64,000 nucleotides of DNA from Algoriphagus formosus (GCF_002807035.1 NZ_NIUC01000004.1:1-64000); one strand, 5' to 3'. Shown: positions 7,810-16,401, counted from the stretch's first letter. Translations and numbers: made by a program. The notes: generated by a model from the sequence alone, not told the origin.

Positions 7810-9162
7810 CTACTTGAAGATTAGACTAAAAACCGTTCGCTTGTCCTGCTCAGACTTTACGACCAAACTGCCCCGATGCAGATTCATTATTTGACGGGAA
7901 ATTGCCAAGCCAATTCCTGACCCGGTCTTTTTGGTGGTGTAAAAAGGCACAAATATTCGCTCCAAAGCCTCTGGCACAATACCCGGTCCATGATCTTCGA
8001 CTTCAATCCGGATACCCATATCTCCTTGTGAAATACCCCGAAGGATAATCTGTCTGTCGGCGAGTTTCTGCATGGACTCAGATGCATTTTTTATCAGATT
8101 GATCAATATCATCGATATCTGATCCCGGTCACATTGTATTTCCAGCTCTTTGGGATGAAGCTCTGTCTTGACAAAGACGCTTTGGGACTTGAGTTCTTCT
8201 TTCATTAGGTTAAGTACATTTTCAAAAAGATCCTGAACCCGAACCAGTTCCTTTTCAGGAATGGGGATATTGGTATAATCCCGATAAGCATTGACAAAAT
8301 TCACAAGCCCTTTACTACGGTTGGAGATGGTATCCAATCCCTCTTGGATATCCTGAAATCCATCCTTTTTGATCAGCATTCCCTCTTTTTGCACATAGCT
8401 GTCTTCATCTAGTATGGTTCGAAGGGATTCGACCAGGCTGGAAATGGGCGTGATGGAATTCATAATCTCATGACGGAGCACCTTGGTAAGATTTTGCCAG
8501 GCTTCCAGTTCATTGGATTGTAATTCCGCATTGATGTTTTGGAGGGAAAGCAAAGTCCAACTCTGACCGCCCATTTTCAAAGCCGTGGTTTGGATAATCA
8601 GGTGAAGGTTTGAATTGACCTTGTGGGAGATTCGTTGACCGGGTTTGATCTCCATGACTTCCTTCAAAAGTTTTGTGGAAAGCTTTCCCAAATCACTGAT
8701 ATCCCGAAACTGAGGAATCTGAAGCAAGTGCTTGGCGGCATTATTGATGACACCAATTTTGCCTTCAGCATTGAAAGATATGATTCCCGTATTGATGTGT
8801 TGAATAATCACCTGCAGGAAAAGCATCTGCTCCTCCTTTTCAGCACGGGTTTGCTTGAAGACTTCCATCACCTCGTTGAAAGCCATGTTGACCTCTCGAA
8901 AGGAGTTCCCCATTTTACTGTCTGAGGTAAAAGAGCTTGAGAAATCCGCAAACCGGATGGAGTCAAGGAATCGCGCTAATTTCTGGTTGATCGAGTTCAC
9001 GTAATAAATCATCTCACCGACGATTCCAGAGACGAGTAATCCCAAAATTGCGGGAGCTAGCAGCAGGCCTTGACTAAAGTAGAGCCAGAGTCCCAAAAAA
9101 ATACAGGTAGTAATGAGAAGGATCCGGAAGGTGATCCCGACAGAAAATCGCCTATAGACCAT
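7810..9162 (-). CDS. NtrB-like sensor histidine kinase
   Basis: A 450-residue membrane histidine kinase, partner of the overlapping NtrC-type regulator. Two membrane spans lie at about 10-30 and 33-53 with almost no periplasmic loop, so it probably senses a cytoplasmic or intramembrane signal. A PAS-like region follows (about 115-210), then the H-box LRHEIMNSITP with His231, the N-box LINLIKNAS (Asn359), the G1 box DHGPGI (390-395) and the G2 box GSGIGLA (414-420). The start overlaps the regulator's 3' end by 11 bp, indicating translational coupling. The pair sits divergent from the ABC-export locus, which it presumably controls. Confidence 0.93.
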   Translation of the reverse strand: MVYRRFSVGITFRILLITTCIFLGLWLYFSQGLLLAPAILGLLVSGIVGEMIYYVNSINQKLARFLDSIRFADFSSSFTSDSKMGNSFREVNMAFNEVMEVFKQTRAEKEEQMLFLQVIIQHINTGIISFNAEGKIGVINNAAKHLLQIPQFRDISDLGKLSTKLLKEVMEIKPGQRISHKVNSNLHLIIQTTALKMGGQSWTLLSLQNINAELQSNELEAWQNLTKVLRHEIMNSITPISSLVESLRTILDEDSYVQKEGMLIKKDGFQDIQEGLDTISNRSKGLVNFVNAYRDYTNIPIPEKELVRVQDLFENVLNLMKEELKSQSVFVKTELHPKELEIQCDRDQISMILINLIKNASESMQKLADRQIILRGISQGDMGIRIEVEDHGPGIVPEALERIFVPFYTTKKTGSGIGLAISRQIMNLHRGSLVVKSEQDKRTVFSLIFK

Positions 9163-10540
9163 ATTTTTCCAATCTTCTGTAAAGCGAGGATCGCGTCAAA
9201 CCCAGTTCCTCAGCCGCTCGTGTGATATGTCCGTTGTGCTTTTGCAGTGCTTTTCTGATGAGTATTCGCTCCACATCTTCAATATTCAGGTGTTCCAAAC
9301 TCACATTTTCTTCGGATTTCTCCGGCTGTCCCATTTTTTGCAAAAACAAATCCTCGGGCTGAAGCACATTGTGATTGCTCATGATGACTGCACGCTCGAT
9401 GCTGTGCTGAAGTTCCCGGATATTTCCCGGCCAATGATACTTGGTCATCCGCTTGATCAAAGGCTCGGAGGCTTTTCGGATGTCTTTGTTGTATTTTTTT
9501 GAATAAAAATTAATGAAATGGTCTGCCAACAATGGGATATCTTCGACTCGTTCCCGAAGTGGGGGAAGTTGGATTTCGATGGTATTGATCCGATAAAGCA
9601 AATCCTGTCGGAAGCTATTATCATACACCATGTTGTGAATGGGCATATTGGTAGCCGAAATCAGGCGGATATTGACTTCCACAGGTTTATTCGCACCCAC
9701 ACGGGTAACTTGTCGGTTTTGAAGAGCTGCCAAAAGCTTGGCTTGAAGAGGTAGGGGAAGGTTTCCGATTTCATCCAAAAATAGTGTTCCTTTATGCGCC
9801 TGCTCAAAACGCCCTGCCCGGTCTTCTTTGGCATCGGTGAAGGATCCTTTTTTGTGGCCAAAAAGCTCCGATTCAAATAGCGTTTGGGTGATGGATCCCA
9901 AATCCACTCCTACAAAAGCTTCTCGACTTCTTCGGGAGTTTCGGTGAATAGCTCTGGCAATCAATTCTTTTCCCGTTCCGTTTTCTCCAAGAATCAACAC
10001 ATTGGCATCGGTAGTAGCCACTCGTTCGATCGTTTCGAAGACTTTTTGCATGGCCGGGCTTTGGCCGATGATATCCTTGAATTTATTGTCAATATCTTGT
10101 TGAAGGGTAGTTTTCTGATCTTTTAGGAGGTTGACCTCCAGTTTTTTCTGACGGAGTTGAAGGGCAGAATTCAGTGTGGCAAGTAGTCGTTCATTTTCCC
10201 AAGGCTTCAAGACAAAGTCCGTTGCGCCTTCTTTGATGGCTTTGACGGCAAGATTGACATCACCGTAGGCTGTGATCAAAACCACGACGGCAGATGGATC
10301 AAGTTCCAAGATTCGATCCAGCCAATAGAAGCCTTCCTGTCCCGAGCTCACGTCCTTGGTGAAGTTCATATCCAATAAAATCACATCATAATTTTCATTA
10401 TGTGTGAGAATAGGTAAAAGATCAGGGTTGGTTTCGGTATCTACTTGGGCAAAGTGCCTTTTAAGAAAAATCTTGGCAGCCTTTAGCAGGTCTTCGTTGT
10501 CATCTACAATGAGAATTTTACCGATTCGTTGCTCTTCCAT
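9152..10540 (-). CDS. NtrC-family sigma54-dependent response regulator
   Basis: 462 residues with the full NtrC architecture. The receiver domain (1-125) has phospho-acceptor Asp57 in VILLDMNF and Lys112. The AAA+ sigma54-interaction domain (about 155-385) has Walker A GENGTGKE (185-192), Walker B LFLDE (253-257) and the sigma54-contact loop GSFTDA (232-237), a variant of the classical GAFTGA that keeps the key Phe-Thr. A Fis-type helix-turn-helix closes the protein (about 420-462, AAEELGLTRSSLYRRLEKYG). Such proteins bind enhancers 80-200 bp upstream of -24/-12 promoters and open them with ATP. Exactly that layout occurs six times in the neighbouring ABC cluster, so this protein is the likely activator. 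Confidence 0.95.
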   Translation of the reverse strand: MEEQRIGKILIVDDNEDLLKAAKIFLKRHFAQVDTETNPDLLPILTHNENYDVILLDMNFTKDVSSGQEGFYWLDRILELDPSAVVVLITAYGDVNLAVKAIKEGATDFVLKPWENERLLATLNSALQLRQKKLEVNLLKDQKTTLQQDIDNKFKDIIGQSPAMQKVFETIERVATTDANVLILGENGTGKELIARAIHRNSRRSREAFVGVDLGSITQTLFESELFGHKKGSFTDAKEDRAGRFEQAHKGTLFLDEIGNLPLPLQAKLLAALQNRQVTRVGANKPVEVNIRLISATNMPIHNMVYDNSFRQDLLYRINTIEIQLPPLRERVEDIPLLADHFINFYSKKYNKDIRKASEPLIKRMTKYHWPGNIRELQHSIERAVIMSNHNVLQPEDLFLQKMGQPEKSEENVSLEHLNIEDVERILIRKALQKHNGHITRAAEELGLTRSSLYRRLEKYGL

Positions 10541-10706
10541 ACATCTTGTGGTTTTTGTGGTAGGCTGTATAAAGTTCTAAAAGCTTGCCGAAAATTTCAC
10601 TTTTGATCAAAATTCTGAAAATGGGCGAATCCGAACAATTTTGGCCATTTTTTCTCAATATCGACTTTTTGAATTGAAATTCTATTCGCTTCGCTTTTGA
10701 AAGGGA

Positions 10707-10734
10707 TTGTTCGCTGGCGGACGAAAATGTTCGA
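10707..10734 (+). promoter_or_regulatory. UAS A: putative NtrC-type enhancer site
   Basis: Half-sites TTGTTCGC (10707-10714), GCGGACGA (10717-10724) and TGTTCGA (10728-10734), in the same order and spacing as UAS B and C. It starts 89 bp upstream of the -24 TGG at 10796 and lies in the divergent region between the two-component genes and the membrane-fusion protein. A GAGCTTTTTT...AAAAAGCTC inverted repeat (10745-10776) separates it from the promoter. Confidence 0.65.
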
Positions 10735-10795
10735 GTTAGAATTGAGCTTTTTTCTCAAAAACCCATCAAAAAGCTCCTAAGCCCTGATTTTTCCA

Positions 10796-10812
10796 TGGCA
10801 TAACCTTTGGCA
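10796..10812 (+). promoter_or_regulatory. Sigma54-like promoter A
   Basis: TGGCATAACCTTTGGCA: the -24 element TGGCAT is good. The -12 is TTTGGC, one base away from canonical spacing (GG-N11-GC; GG-N10-GG in register). It lies 50 bp before the ATG at 10846. No other sigma54 match is visible between UAS A and the gene. Confidence 0.5.
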
Positions 10813-10845
10813 TAAGATGGACAGCCTCAAAAAGGCCAACACACA

Positions 10846-12096
10846 ATGGATAGAAAATTAGAAAAGAAAACTTGGACTCCTAGGCGAATTGCCTATATCA
10901 TCGGAGGTGCGCTTTTGGTCGCCGGAATCATTTATCAATTGGGCTTTGCAGATCACCGATCTACTATGAATGTAGAGCAGGATCGATTGAGTATCACCAC
11001 CGTCAAAACGGGGGAATTCACCGATTACATTTTGGTTTCAGGTCAGATTGAGCCTGCCCAGACTTTTTTCTTGGATGCAGTAGAAGGAGGGATGGTAGCA
11101 GAGGTGATTCGAGAGTCAGGAGCCACCGTCAATCGGGGGGATACGATTTTGGCTTTGACCAATTCTAATTTACAGCTTGACGTCATGCAGCGGGAGACGA
11201 TGCTTTATGAGCAAATCAATAATCTCCGTCAGACGCGCTTGCTTTTGGATCAAAATGACTTGAGCCAACAAGGTCAATTGGCTGAGATCGATTATCAAAT
11301 CTCGCTTTTGGAGCCTCAGTACAAGCGATTCAAGGAGCTGCATGAGAAAAAACTGGTTTCAGACCGGGAATTTGAGGAAGTGAAGGAGCAATACGAATAC
11401 AATTTGAAAAGGAGAAGGCTTACCTATGAGTCTTATAAAAATGACTCGATTGCCAGATCGATTCAATTGAATCAGCTCCGTAATTCTGAGAACCGTATGC
11501 AGGCCTCCTTGCAAGGCGTGGGGAAGATTTTGAATAATCTGATTATTACCGCTCCTATTGCCGGGCAATTGGCCATGGAGCAGATCGAAGTAGGTCAGGC
11601 GATTAACCCCGGGCAACGATACGGGCAGATTGATGTATTGGATGAATTTAAAGTTCGGGTGCCTATCGATGAACTTTACCTTCCGAGAATCGGCAGAGGG
11701 CTTCGGGGTAAGTTTACCCTGAGTGGGCAGGAATACGAGCTGGAAATATCCAAGATCTATCCTACGATCACCAATGGGCGCTTCGAAGTGGACATGGTAT
11801 TCACTGGAGAAAGTCCTCAAGGTATTAGACGTGGACAAAGTGTTCGGATCCGTCTTGAATTGGGTCAAAGTGAGCAAAGCCTATTGCTGGCCACTGGAGG
11901 CTTCTTCAAAGATACCGGTGGCAATTGGGTCTTTGTCATCAATCCGTCAACAGGAAATGCCGAAAAGCGGAATATCCGTCTGGGAAGAAAAAACCCTGAA
12001 TACTATGAAGTCCTGGAGGGATTGGTAGAAGGTGAAAAAGTCATCGTTTCCGGATATGAGAATTTCGGGGATAATGAGGTTTTGGAGATGAAATAG
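10846..12096 (+). CDS. HlyD/MacA-type periplasmic membrane-fusion protein
   Basis: A 416-residue adaptor that links an inner-membrane ABC exporter to a TolC-like channel. A single N-terminal membrane span (about 13-33) anchors it in the inner membrane with the body in the periplasm. Two half-motifs of the lipoyl domain (around 73-105 and 225-252) flank a long alpha-helical hairpin (about 112-215, rich in Glu, Gln, Leu and Arg). A beta-barrel and a membrane-proximal domain follow (about 253-416). It is the only adaptor in the cluster, so it presumably serves all permeases. It is the first gene behind UAS A and promoter A. The ATPase gene that should follow directly is separated by the four-helix-bundle cassette at 12097-12681. 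Confidence 0.9.
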   Translation: MDRKLEKKTWTPRRIAYIIGGALLVAGIIYQLGFADHRSTMNVEQDRLSITTVKTGEFTDYILVSGQIEPAQTFFLDAVEGGMVAEVIRESGATVNRGDTILALTNSNLQLDVMQRETMLYEQINNLRQTRLLLDQNDLSQQGQLAEIDYQISLLEPQYKRFKELHEKKLVSDREFEEVKEQYEYNLKRRRLTYESYKNDSIARSIQLNQLRNSENRMQASLQGVGKILNNLIITAPIAGQLAMEQIEVGQAINPGQRYGQIDVLDEFKVRVPIDELYLPRIGRGLRGKFTLSGQEYELEISKIYPTITNGRFEVDMVFTGESPQGIRRGQSVRIRLELGQSEQSLLLATGGFFKDTGGNWVFVINPSTGNAEKRNIRLGRKNPEYYEVLEGLVEGEKVIVSGYENFGDNEVLEMK

Positions 12097-12681
12097 AGGA
12101 GAAGGAAGTTGGAAGAGGGGAGATGGAAGATGGGTGTAGAAATAAATTATTTATTAGTTAAATTGAAGTGATTAACTATTTACTAACCAATCAAATACAC
12201 CATGAGCTTCAAATTTGAAAATTTATTGATATGGCAAAGGGCAATGGATTTGGCAGAAAGTATTCAAAAATTATCTAAAAACTTTGCGAAAGAGGAGCTT
12301 TTCAATTTGACGAGCCAAATCAATAGAGCTTCAGACTCCATAGCATTGAATATCGCAGAGGGATCAATTTTGCAGTTTAATCCCGAACAAAGTAAGTTTT
12401 TAGGCTATGCGATCCGCTCTATTGCCGAAGTAGTAACTTGTTTACATAAGGCAAGAAGGAGAGCGTATATTTCTGAGAATGAATTTAAAAAACACTATCA
12501 AGATTGCTTTGACCTAATGAATATGACTATTGGATATAGGAGTAAAATCAAAACAACGAATTAAGATGAATCTATCTATCAAAAGAAGACTCAGCGATTT
12601 ATAAAAGATTTTCTAAAACAAATAAATAATCTGGAATTGGACTTGGGACAACTTCCCTCTTCCTACTTCCATCTTCAAACT
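12097..12681 (+). mobile_element. Putative cassette 1: GA-rich ends around a four-helix-bundle gene
   Basis: The stretch between the adaptor stop and the ATPase start is bounded by a purine-rich tract (12097-12137, GGAAGTTGG, GGAAGAGGGG, GATGGAAG) and a pyrimidine-rich tract (12643-12681, ACTTCCCTCTTCC, CTTCCATCTTC). The right tract, read on the minus strand, has the same words (GATGGAAG, GGAAGAGGG, GGAAGTTG), so the ends form an imperfect inverted repeat. One gene lies inside. Cassette 2 (13388-13948) has the same size and layout. Calling it mobile is inference; no transposase is present. Confidence 0.4.
12202..12564 (+). CDS. Four-helix-bundle protein (TIGR02436 / S23 IVP-like)
   Basis: A 120-residue protein with the family pattern: FENLLIWQRAMDLAESI at the N-terminus, LTSQINRASDSIALNIAEGS in the middle, and a second helical pair with EVVTCLHKARRR. 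It should fold as an all-helical up-down bundle that oligomerises and binds nucleic acid. Relatives are encoded inside 23S rRNA intervening sequences, and the Avd accessory proteins of diversity-generating retroelements share the fold; most free-standing copies have no known role. It sits inside the ABC operon on the coding strand. The upstream bases TAACCAATCAAAT and the first codons match those of the second copy at 13825, so the two are recent relatives. Confidence 0.88.
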   Translation: MSFKFENLLIWQRAMDLAESIQKLSKNFAKEELFNLTSQINRASDSIALNIAEGSILQFNPEQSKFLGYAIRSIAEVVTCLHKARRRAYISENEFKKHYQDCFDLMNMTIGYRSKIKTTN

Positions 12682-12688
12682 TATTACC

Positions 12689-13387
12689 ATGGAACACGTC
12701 ATCAAAACCAACAACCTTCGAAAACTCTACACCACGGAGGAAGTAGAAACTACCGCTTTGGACGGTATTCAGATCGAAATCAAAAAAGGCGAATTTGTTG
12801 CCATTATGGGACCTTCGGGTTGCGGAAAGTCTACTTTGCTAAATATCATCGGACTATTGGACAATCCCGATGAAGGAGAGTATTACTTTCTGGATCAAGA
12901 GGTCGCCAATTACTCCGAGAGACAGCGTTCTTCACTGAGAAAAGGAAACATCGGATTCGTTTTTCAGAGCTTCAACTTGATTGATGAATTGACAGTATTT
13001 GAAAACGTAGAGCTGCCGCTGCTCTATCTTAAAATACCAGCTGATGAGCGCAAAAAGCGGGTAGAAGAGGTCTTGACTCGGATGAATATCATGCATCGAA
13101 GAAATCACTTTCCGCAGCAGCTTTCGGGTGGTCAGCAGCAGCGCGTGGCGATTGCAAGGGCTATTGTCGCCAAGCCATCCGTGATTTTGGCGGATGAGCC
13201 AACGGGTAACTTGGATTCTAAAAATGGTGAAGAAGTGATGAGACTGTTGGAAGAGTTGAATAATGAAGGAACAACCATTGTCATGGTAACTCACTCACCC
13301 CACGATGCCAACTACGCCCACAGAATCATCAATTTGTTTGATGGAAAAGTTGTGACCGAGAATATCCGGGAGCAGTTTCATGTGTGA
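12689..13387 (+). CDS. MacB/LolD-type ABC transporter ATPase 1
   Basis: A 232-residue ATPase that powers FtsX-type permeases. All motifs are canonical: Walker A GPSGCGKST (41-49), Q-loop Gln94, signature LSGGQQQR (146-153), Walker B VILADE (167-171) followed by the D-loop NLDS (175-178), and the switch His in VTHS. It is the better-conserved of the two ATPases in the locus. Originally it would have followed the adaptor directly and preceded permease 1; both junctions now hold four-helix-bundle cassettes. It likely pairs with several of the seven permeases encoded downstream. Confidence 0.95.
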   Translation: MEHVIKTNNLRKLYTTEEVETTALDGIQIEIKKGEFVAIMGPSGCGKSTLLNIIGLLDNPDEGEYYFLDQEVANYSERQRSSLRKGNIGFVFQSFNLIDELTVFENVELPLLYLKIPADERKKRVEEVLTRMNIMHRRNHFPQQLSGGQQQRVAIARAIVAKPSVILADEPTGNLDSKNGEEVMRLLEELNNEGTTIVMVTHSPHDANYAHRIINLFDGKVVTENIREQFHV

Positions 13388-13948
13388 GAGGTAGGAGGGA
13401 AGGAAGTTTGGAAGATAGGAGGTCCGATTTCCTTAAGAACTTAAGCCTTTTTCCTCGATTTACTTCCTTTCCTTTAAAGTTGCTCGAAAAGCTCCCATGC
13501 TATTCATTAAGACAAAAGCTTGTTTGTAAAAGGCTGAAAATTCAGAATCATTTAGATATTTCCTTCTTTTCGCTTTATGCAAGCAAGTGACTACTTCAGC
13601 TAGAGACCTTAAAGAATAGCCAATAAATTTCCTAAACTCTTTATTGGTTTGGCCAGTGGACCCTTCTGCAATATTTAAGGCGATTGAATCAGCCGCCCGA
13701 CGTATTTGAGAGATTAAATTGTATTTCTCATCATTCGGAAATCTACCAGATACCTCAAAAATCAACTCCCCAAAATCCATGGAGGTATGTCAAATTCTCA
13801 GTTTCTCAAATTTGAAAGTTTCCATAATTACAGCATTTAATTGGTTACAGGCTAACTAAAAATCAAATTATAAGAATGGGTAATAAAATCCAAAACGTTA
13901 TTTCTTAACCACCTACTATCTCCCAAACCTCCCAACTTCCCAACTTTC
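13388..13948 (-). mobile_element. Putative cassette 2: GA-rich ends around a broken four-helix-bundle gene
   Basis: This stretch exactly fills the space between the ATPase stop and permease 1. The left end (13388-13427) is purine-rich (GGTAGGAGGGAAGGAAGTTTGGAAGATAGGAGG, given here in parts: GGTAGGAGGGAAGG then AAGTTTGGAAGATAGGAGG). The right end (13907-13948) read on the minus strand contains GGGAAGTTGGGAGG and TTTGGGAGATAGTAGGTGG. The two align well, forming an imperfect inverted repeat of about 40 bp. The cargo gene is in the opposite orientation to cassette 1. Confidence 0.4.
13460..13825 (-). pseudogene. Four-helix-bundle protein with a premature stop
   Basis: The family start is the ATG at 13825-13823 (ETFKFEKLRI), matching the intact copy's SFKFENLLI. 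Codon 12, which is the conserved Trp (TGG) in the intact gene, reads TGA at 13792-13790. The frame continues perfectly afterwards (HTSMDFGELIFEV..., IRRAADSIALNIAEGS, EVVTCLHKAKRR) to the stop at 13460. Either the gene is inactive or translation restarts at ATG 13780 and makes a 106-residue protein lacking the first half-helix. No good ribosome-binding site precedes 13780. It lies antisense to the ABC operon. Confidence 0.8.
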
Positions 13949-16309
13949 ATGCTACCTCATCAGATCAAATTATCCCTCCGAAGCTTCCTCAAACACAAAC
14001 ATATCTTTGCCATCAATCTATCTGGCCTTGCCATTGGGTTGACGACAGTGATTTTGATTATGCTTTGGGTTCAGGATGAGTTGTCTGTCAATCGGCAGCA
14101 TGCTAAAATTGATCGAGTCTATACGGTTCTGACCAATCATGACAATGCCAACGGTCTTGTGACAATTCCTTTTACTCCGGCTAGAATGGCCGAAGCCATG
14201 AAGGAAGAATTCGCGCAGGTTGAAAAAGCTTCCGCAATTTCTCCTTTCATAGAAGGGATGACCTTTGAGCAGGGAGAGGTAGTTCTGGAGGCTTCAGGCT
14301 TTTTTGTGGATCAGGATTACCTGGAGATCTTCAATGTTCCTTTTCTGGTCGGGAATCAGGAAAAAGCTTTAACAGGTATCAATTCGGTGATTTTATCCGA
14401 ATCTTTGGCCACCAAATTGTTTGGATCCCCCCAACTAGCGCTAGGAAAATCGCTGCGTTGGCAGGTTTTTGATTTCAAAAATGAGGTGGAAGTCACCGGG
14501 GTATACAAGGACCCGTCGAACCTGGAAACCCGTCAGCCTGAGTACTTACTTGCATTTCCTTTTTTCCTGCAGATGCTAGGAGATGGAGCCCATTGGGATA
14601 ATTTTAATTCCGGGGCAGATATCCTTTTGAAAGCGGGTGCTGATCCCGAGCTTTTTAATGAGCAGATTATAGATTTTATCAAAAAGAAGGAAGCTGAGTC
14701 CAATGTGTCCGTGATGATACAGAATTATGGAGATTCTTACCTCTATGGAACATACGAACAAGGAAAAGTGGTGGGGGGAAAGATCAGCTATGTCCGTCTA
14801 TTTTCTGTCATTGCCATTTTTATTTTACTCATCGCTTGTATCAATTTCATGAATTTGGCCACCGCCAGATCCATGAGTCGCATGAAGGAGATTGGTGTGA
14901 AAAAGTCCATGGGAGCCAGCACCTCAAGTCTTTTTGGGCAGTTTATGACAGAATCCTTACTCTTGACATTTCTTGCATTGGTTTTGGCAGTGCTTGGCGC
15001 TTACCTTTTACAGCCTTTTTTCAATCAGCTTACTTCAAAAAGCCTAAACCTCCAGTTTGAGCTGGATTTTATTCTTCTTTTGGGAGGAGTTTGGATCATC
15101 ACAGGATTAATGGCAGGAGCTTATCCGGCGATTTATCTTTCCCGATTTAAGCCTGTTCAAGTTTTGAAAACTCAAGTCAAAGGGAGTTTTGGAGAGCTTC
15201 TGGCCAGAAAGGGGCTGGTTGTATTTCAATTTTCGATTTCCTTGCTTTTAATCATTGGGATTTTGGTGGTGAGCAAGCAGTTGAATTTCATCCAAAATCA
15301 GAATCTTGGCTACAATCAGGCTCATCTTTTAGAAATCAACTCTTCTGGTATCAATCCTGAAAACCTTCCTTCCTTTTTAGAGCAGACCAAAAGCCTTCCT
15401 GGAGTGGAGAATGCTTCAAGCCTGTCCCACCCCTTGGTCGGTTTGGGGAGCTCTACGATTGGATTGACTTGGGAGGGGAAGGACTCTGATGATCAAATCA
15501 AATTTGAAAATATCACGGTCAATATGGACCTGATCGAAACGATGGGATTTGAGATGTTGGCGGGAAGGGCCTTTTCCCCTGAGTTTGGAGAGGAAAGGAA
15601 AAAAATCATCCTCAACGAAACTGCTGTGAAAACAATTGGTTTTCAGGATCCTGTGGGTCAGATCGTGAATCTTTGGGGAGAGGATATGGAAGTAATCGGT
15701 GTAGTCCGAAACTTCCATTTTGAATCGCTAAAGGAAACCGTCAAACCGGCTTTCCTAAAATTTGATCCCGATTTTGCTCAAAAAATTATGGTTCGAATTC
15801 AGCCTGGAAATCAGGCAGAAAGTATTGCTGCGATTGAAGATCTTTTCCATGATTTTACCGGGAAAGCCTTGACTTACCAATTCTTAGATGAAGATTATCA
15901 AAACCTTTATGTTGCCGAGCAGCGTACCGCTCAACTGGCCAATTATTTTGGGGTTACAGCAATCTTTCTCTCTTGTTTGGGACTTTTTGGTTTGGCAGCT
16001 TTCACAGCAGAGAAGCGTCGAAAAGAAATTGGGGTTCGGAAGGTACTGGGAGCTTCCACGGTAGGGATATTGACACTTGTGTCCAAAGACTTTGTCTCTT
16101 TGGTATTGATATCAATTATCCTAGCCATTCCGCTGGCTTGGTATCTGGCCGATTTATGGTTAGAAAGTTATGCCTTTCAGACTGATCTAAGTTGGTGGAT
16201 ATTTGCCGGTTCTAGTCTGCTTCTTGTTTTGATAGCTTTATTGACTGTTGGTTACCAGGCATTTCAGGCCGCCCGAAATAATCCAGTGAATTCTCTGAAA
16301 AGTGAGTAA
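13949..16309 (+). CDS. FtsX/MacB-type ABC permease 1
   Basis: 786 residues, two FtsX-like halves. An N-terminal membrane span (about 18-42) is followed by a MacB periplasmic core domain, a three-span FtsX block beginning near 275 with LLIACINFMNLATA and the coupling helix KEIGVKKSMGAS (about 305-325), then a further span near 430 and a second periplasmic domain. The final FtsX block begins near 670 (GLFGLAAFTAEKRRKEIGVRKVLGAS), and the C-terminus is NPVNSLKSE. Its N-terminus (LPHQIKLSLRSFLKHK) differs from the MxKNYFKIAxRN start of the other permeases. It lies in the sub-operon of the adaptor and ATPase 1, behind cassette 2. In MacB-like systems such permeases do not form a channel but drive the adaptor-TolC assembly mechanically. 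Confidence 0.93.
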   Translation: MLPHQIKLSLRSFLKHKHIFAINLSGLAIGLTTVILIMLWVQDELSVNRQHAKIDRVYTVLTNHDNANGLVTIPFTPARMAEAMKEEFAQVEKASAISPFIEGMTFEQGEVVLEASGFFVDQDYLEIFNVPFLVGNQEKALTGINSVILSESLATKLFGSPQLALGKSLRWQVFDFKNEVEVTGVYKDPSNLETRQPEYLLAFPFFLQMLGDGAHWDNFNSGADILLKAGADPELFNEQIIDFIKKKEAESNVSVMIQNYGDSYLYGTYEQGKVVGGKISYVRLFSVIAIFILLIACINFMNLATARSMSRMKEIGVKKSMGASTSSLFGQFMTESLLLTFLALVLAVLGAYLLQPFFNQLTSKSLNLQFELDFILLLGGVWIITGLMAGAYPAIYLSRFKPVQVLKTQVKGSFGELLARKGLVVFQFSISLLLIIGILVVSKQLNFIQNQNLGYNQAHLLEINSSGINPENLPSFLEQTKSLPGVENASSLSHPLVGLGSSTIGLTWEGKDSDDQIKFENITVNMDLIETMGFEMLAGRAFSPEFGEERKKIILNETAVKTIGFQDPVGQIVNLWGEDMEVIGVVRNFHFESLKETVKPAFLKFDPDFAQKIMVRIQPGNQAESIAAIEDLFHDFTGKALTYQFLDEDYQNLYVAEQRTAQLANYFGVTAIFLSCLGLFGLAAFTAEKRRKEIGVRKVLGASTVGILTLVSKDFVSLVLISIILAIPLAWYLADLWLESYAFQTDLSWWIFAGSSLLLVLIALLTVGYQAFQAARNNPVNSLKSE

Positions 16310-16314
16310 TTGTT

Positions 16315-16342
16315 TTGACCGCAAGCGGACATTTTTGTTCGA
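16315..16342 (+). promoter_or_regulatory. UAS C: putative NtrC-type enhancer site
   Basis: TTGACCGC (16315-16322), AA, GCGGACAT (16325-16332), TTT, TGTTCGA (16336-16342): the same 8-2-8-3-7 layout as UAS A and B. It starts 87 bp upstream of the -24 TGG at 16402. It begins 6 bp after the stop of permease 1, ahead of that gene's terminator. Confidence 0.65.
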
Positions 16343-16363
16343 ACTACAAATATGTGAAATAGT

Positions 16364-16399
16364 AAAAAAGGCCTTCTATATATCAGGAGGCCTTTTTTT
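16364..16399 (+). terminator. Terminator after permease 1
   Basis: AAAAAAGGCCT ... AGGCCTTTTTTT stem-loop. It lies between UAS C and promoter C, so it stops read-through from permease 1 without separating enhancer and promoter functionally. Confidence 0.85.
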
Positions 16400-16401
16400 G
16401 G

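Noticed and set aside
7887..8087. ORFs antisense or out of frame within the histidine kinase and regulator genes
   Set aside because: They lie fully inside strongly conserved coding sequence on the same region and have no start signals or recognisable motifs.
10607..10640. A further enhancer-like site (GAATCCGAACAATTTTGG)
   Set aside because: Only one half-site resembles the UAS family and no -24 element lies 88 bp away on either strand.
12202..13825. Diversity-generating retroelement suggested by Avd-like four-helix-bundle genes
   Set aside because: No reverse transcriptase and no template/variable repeat pair is present in the window.
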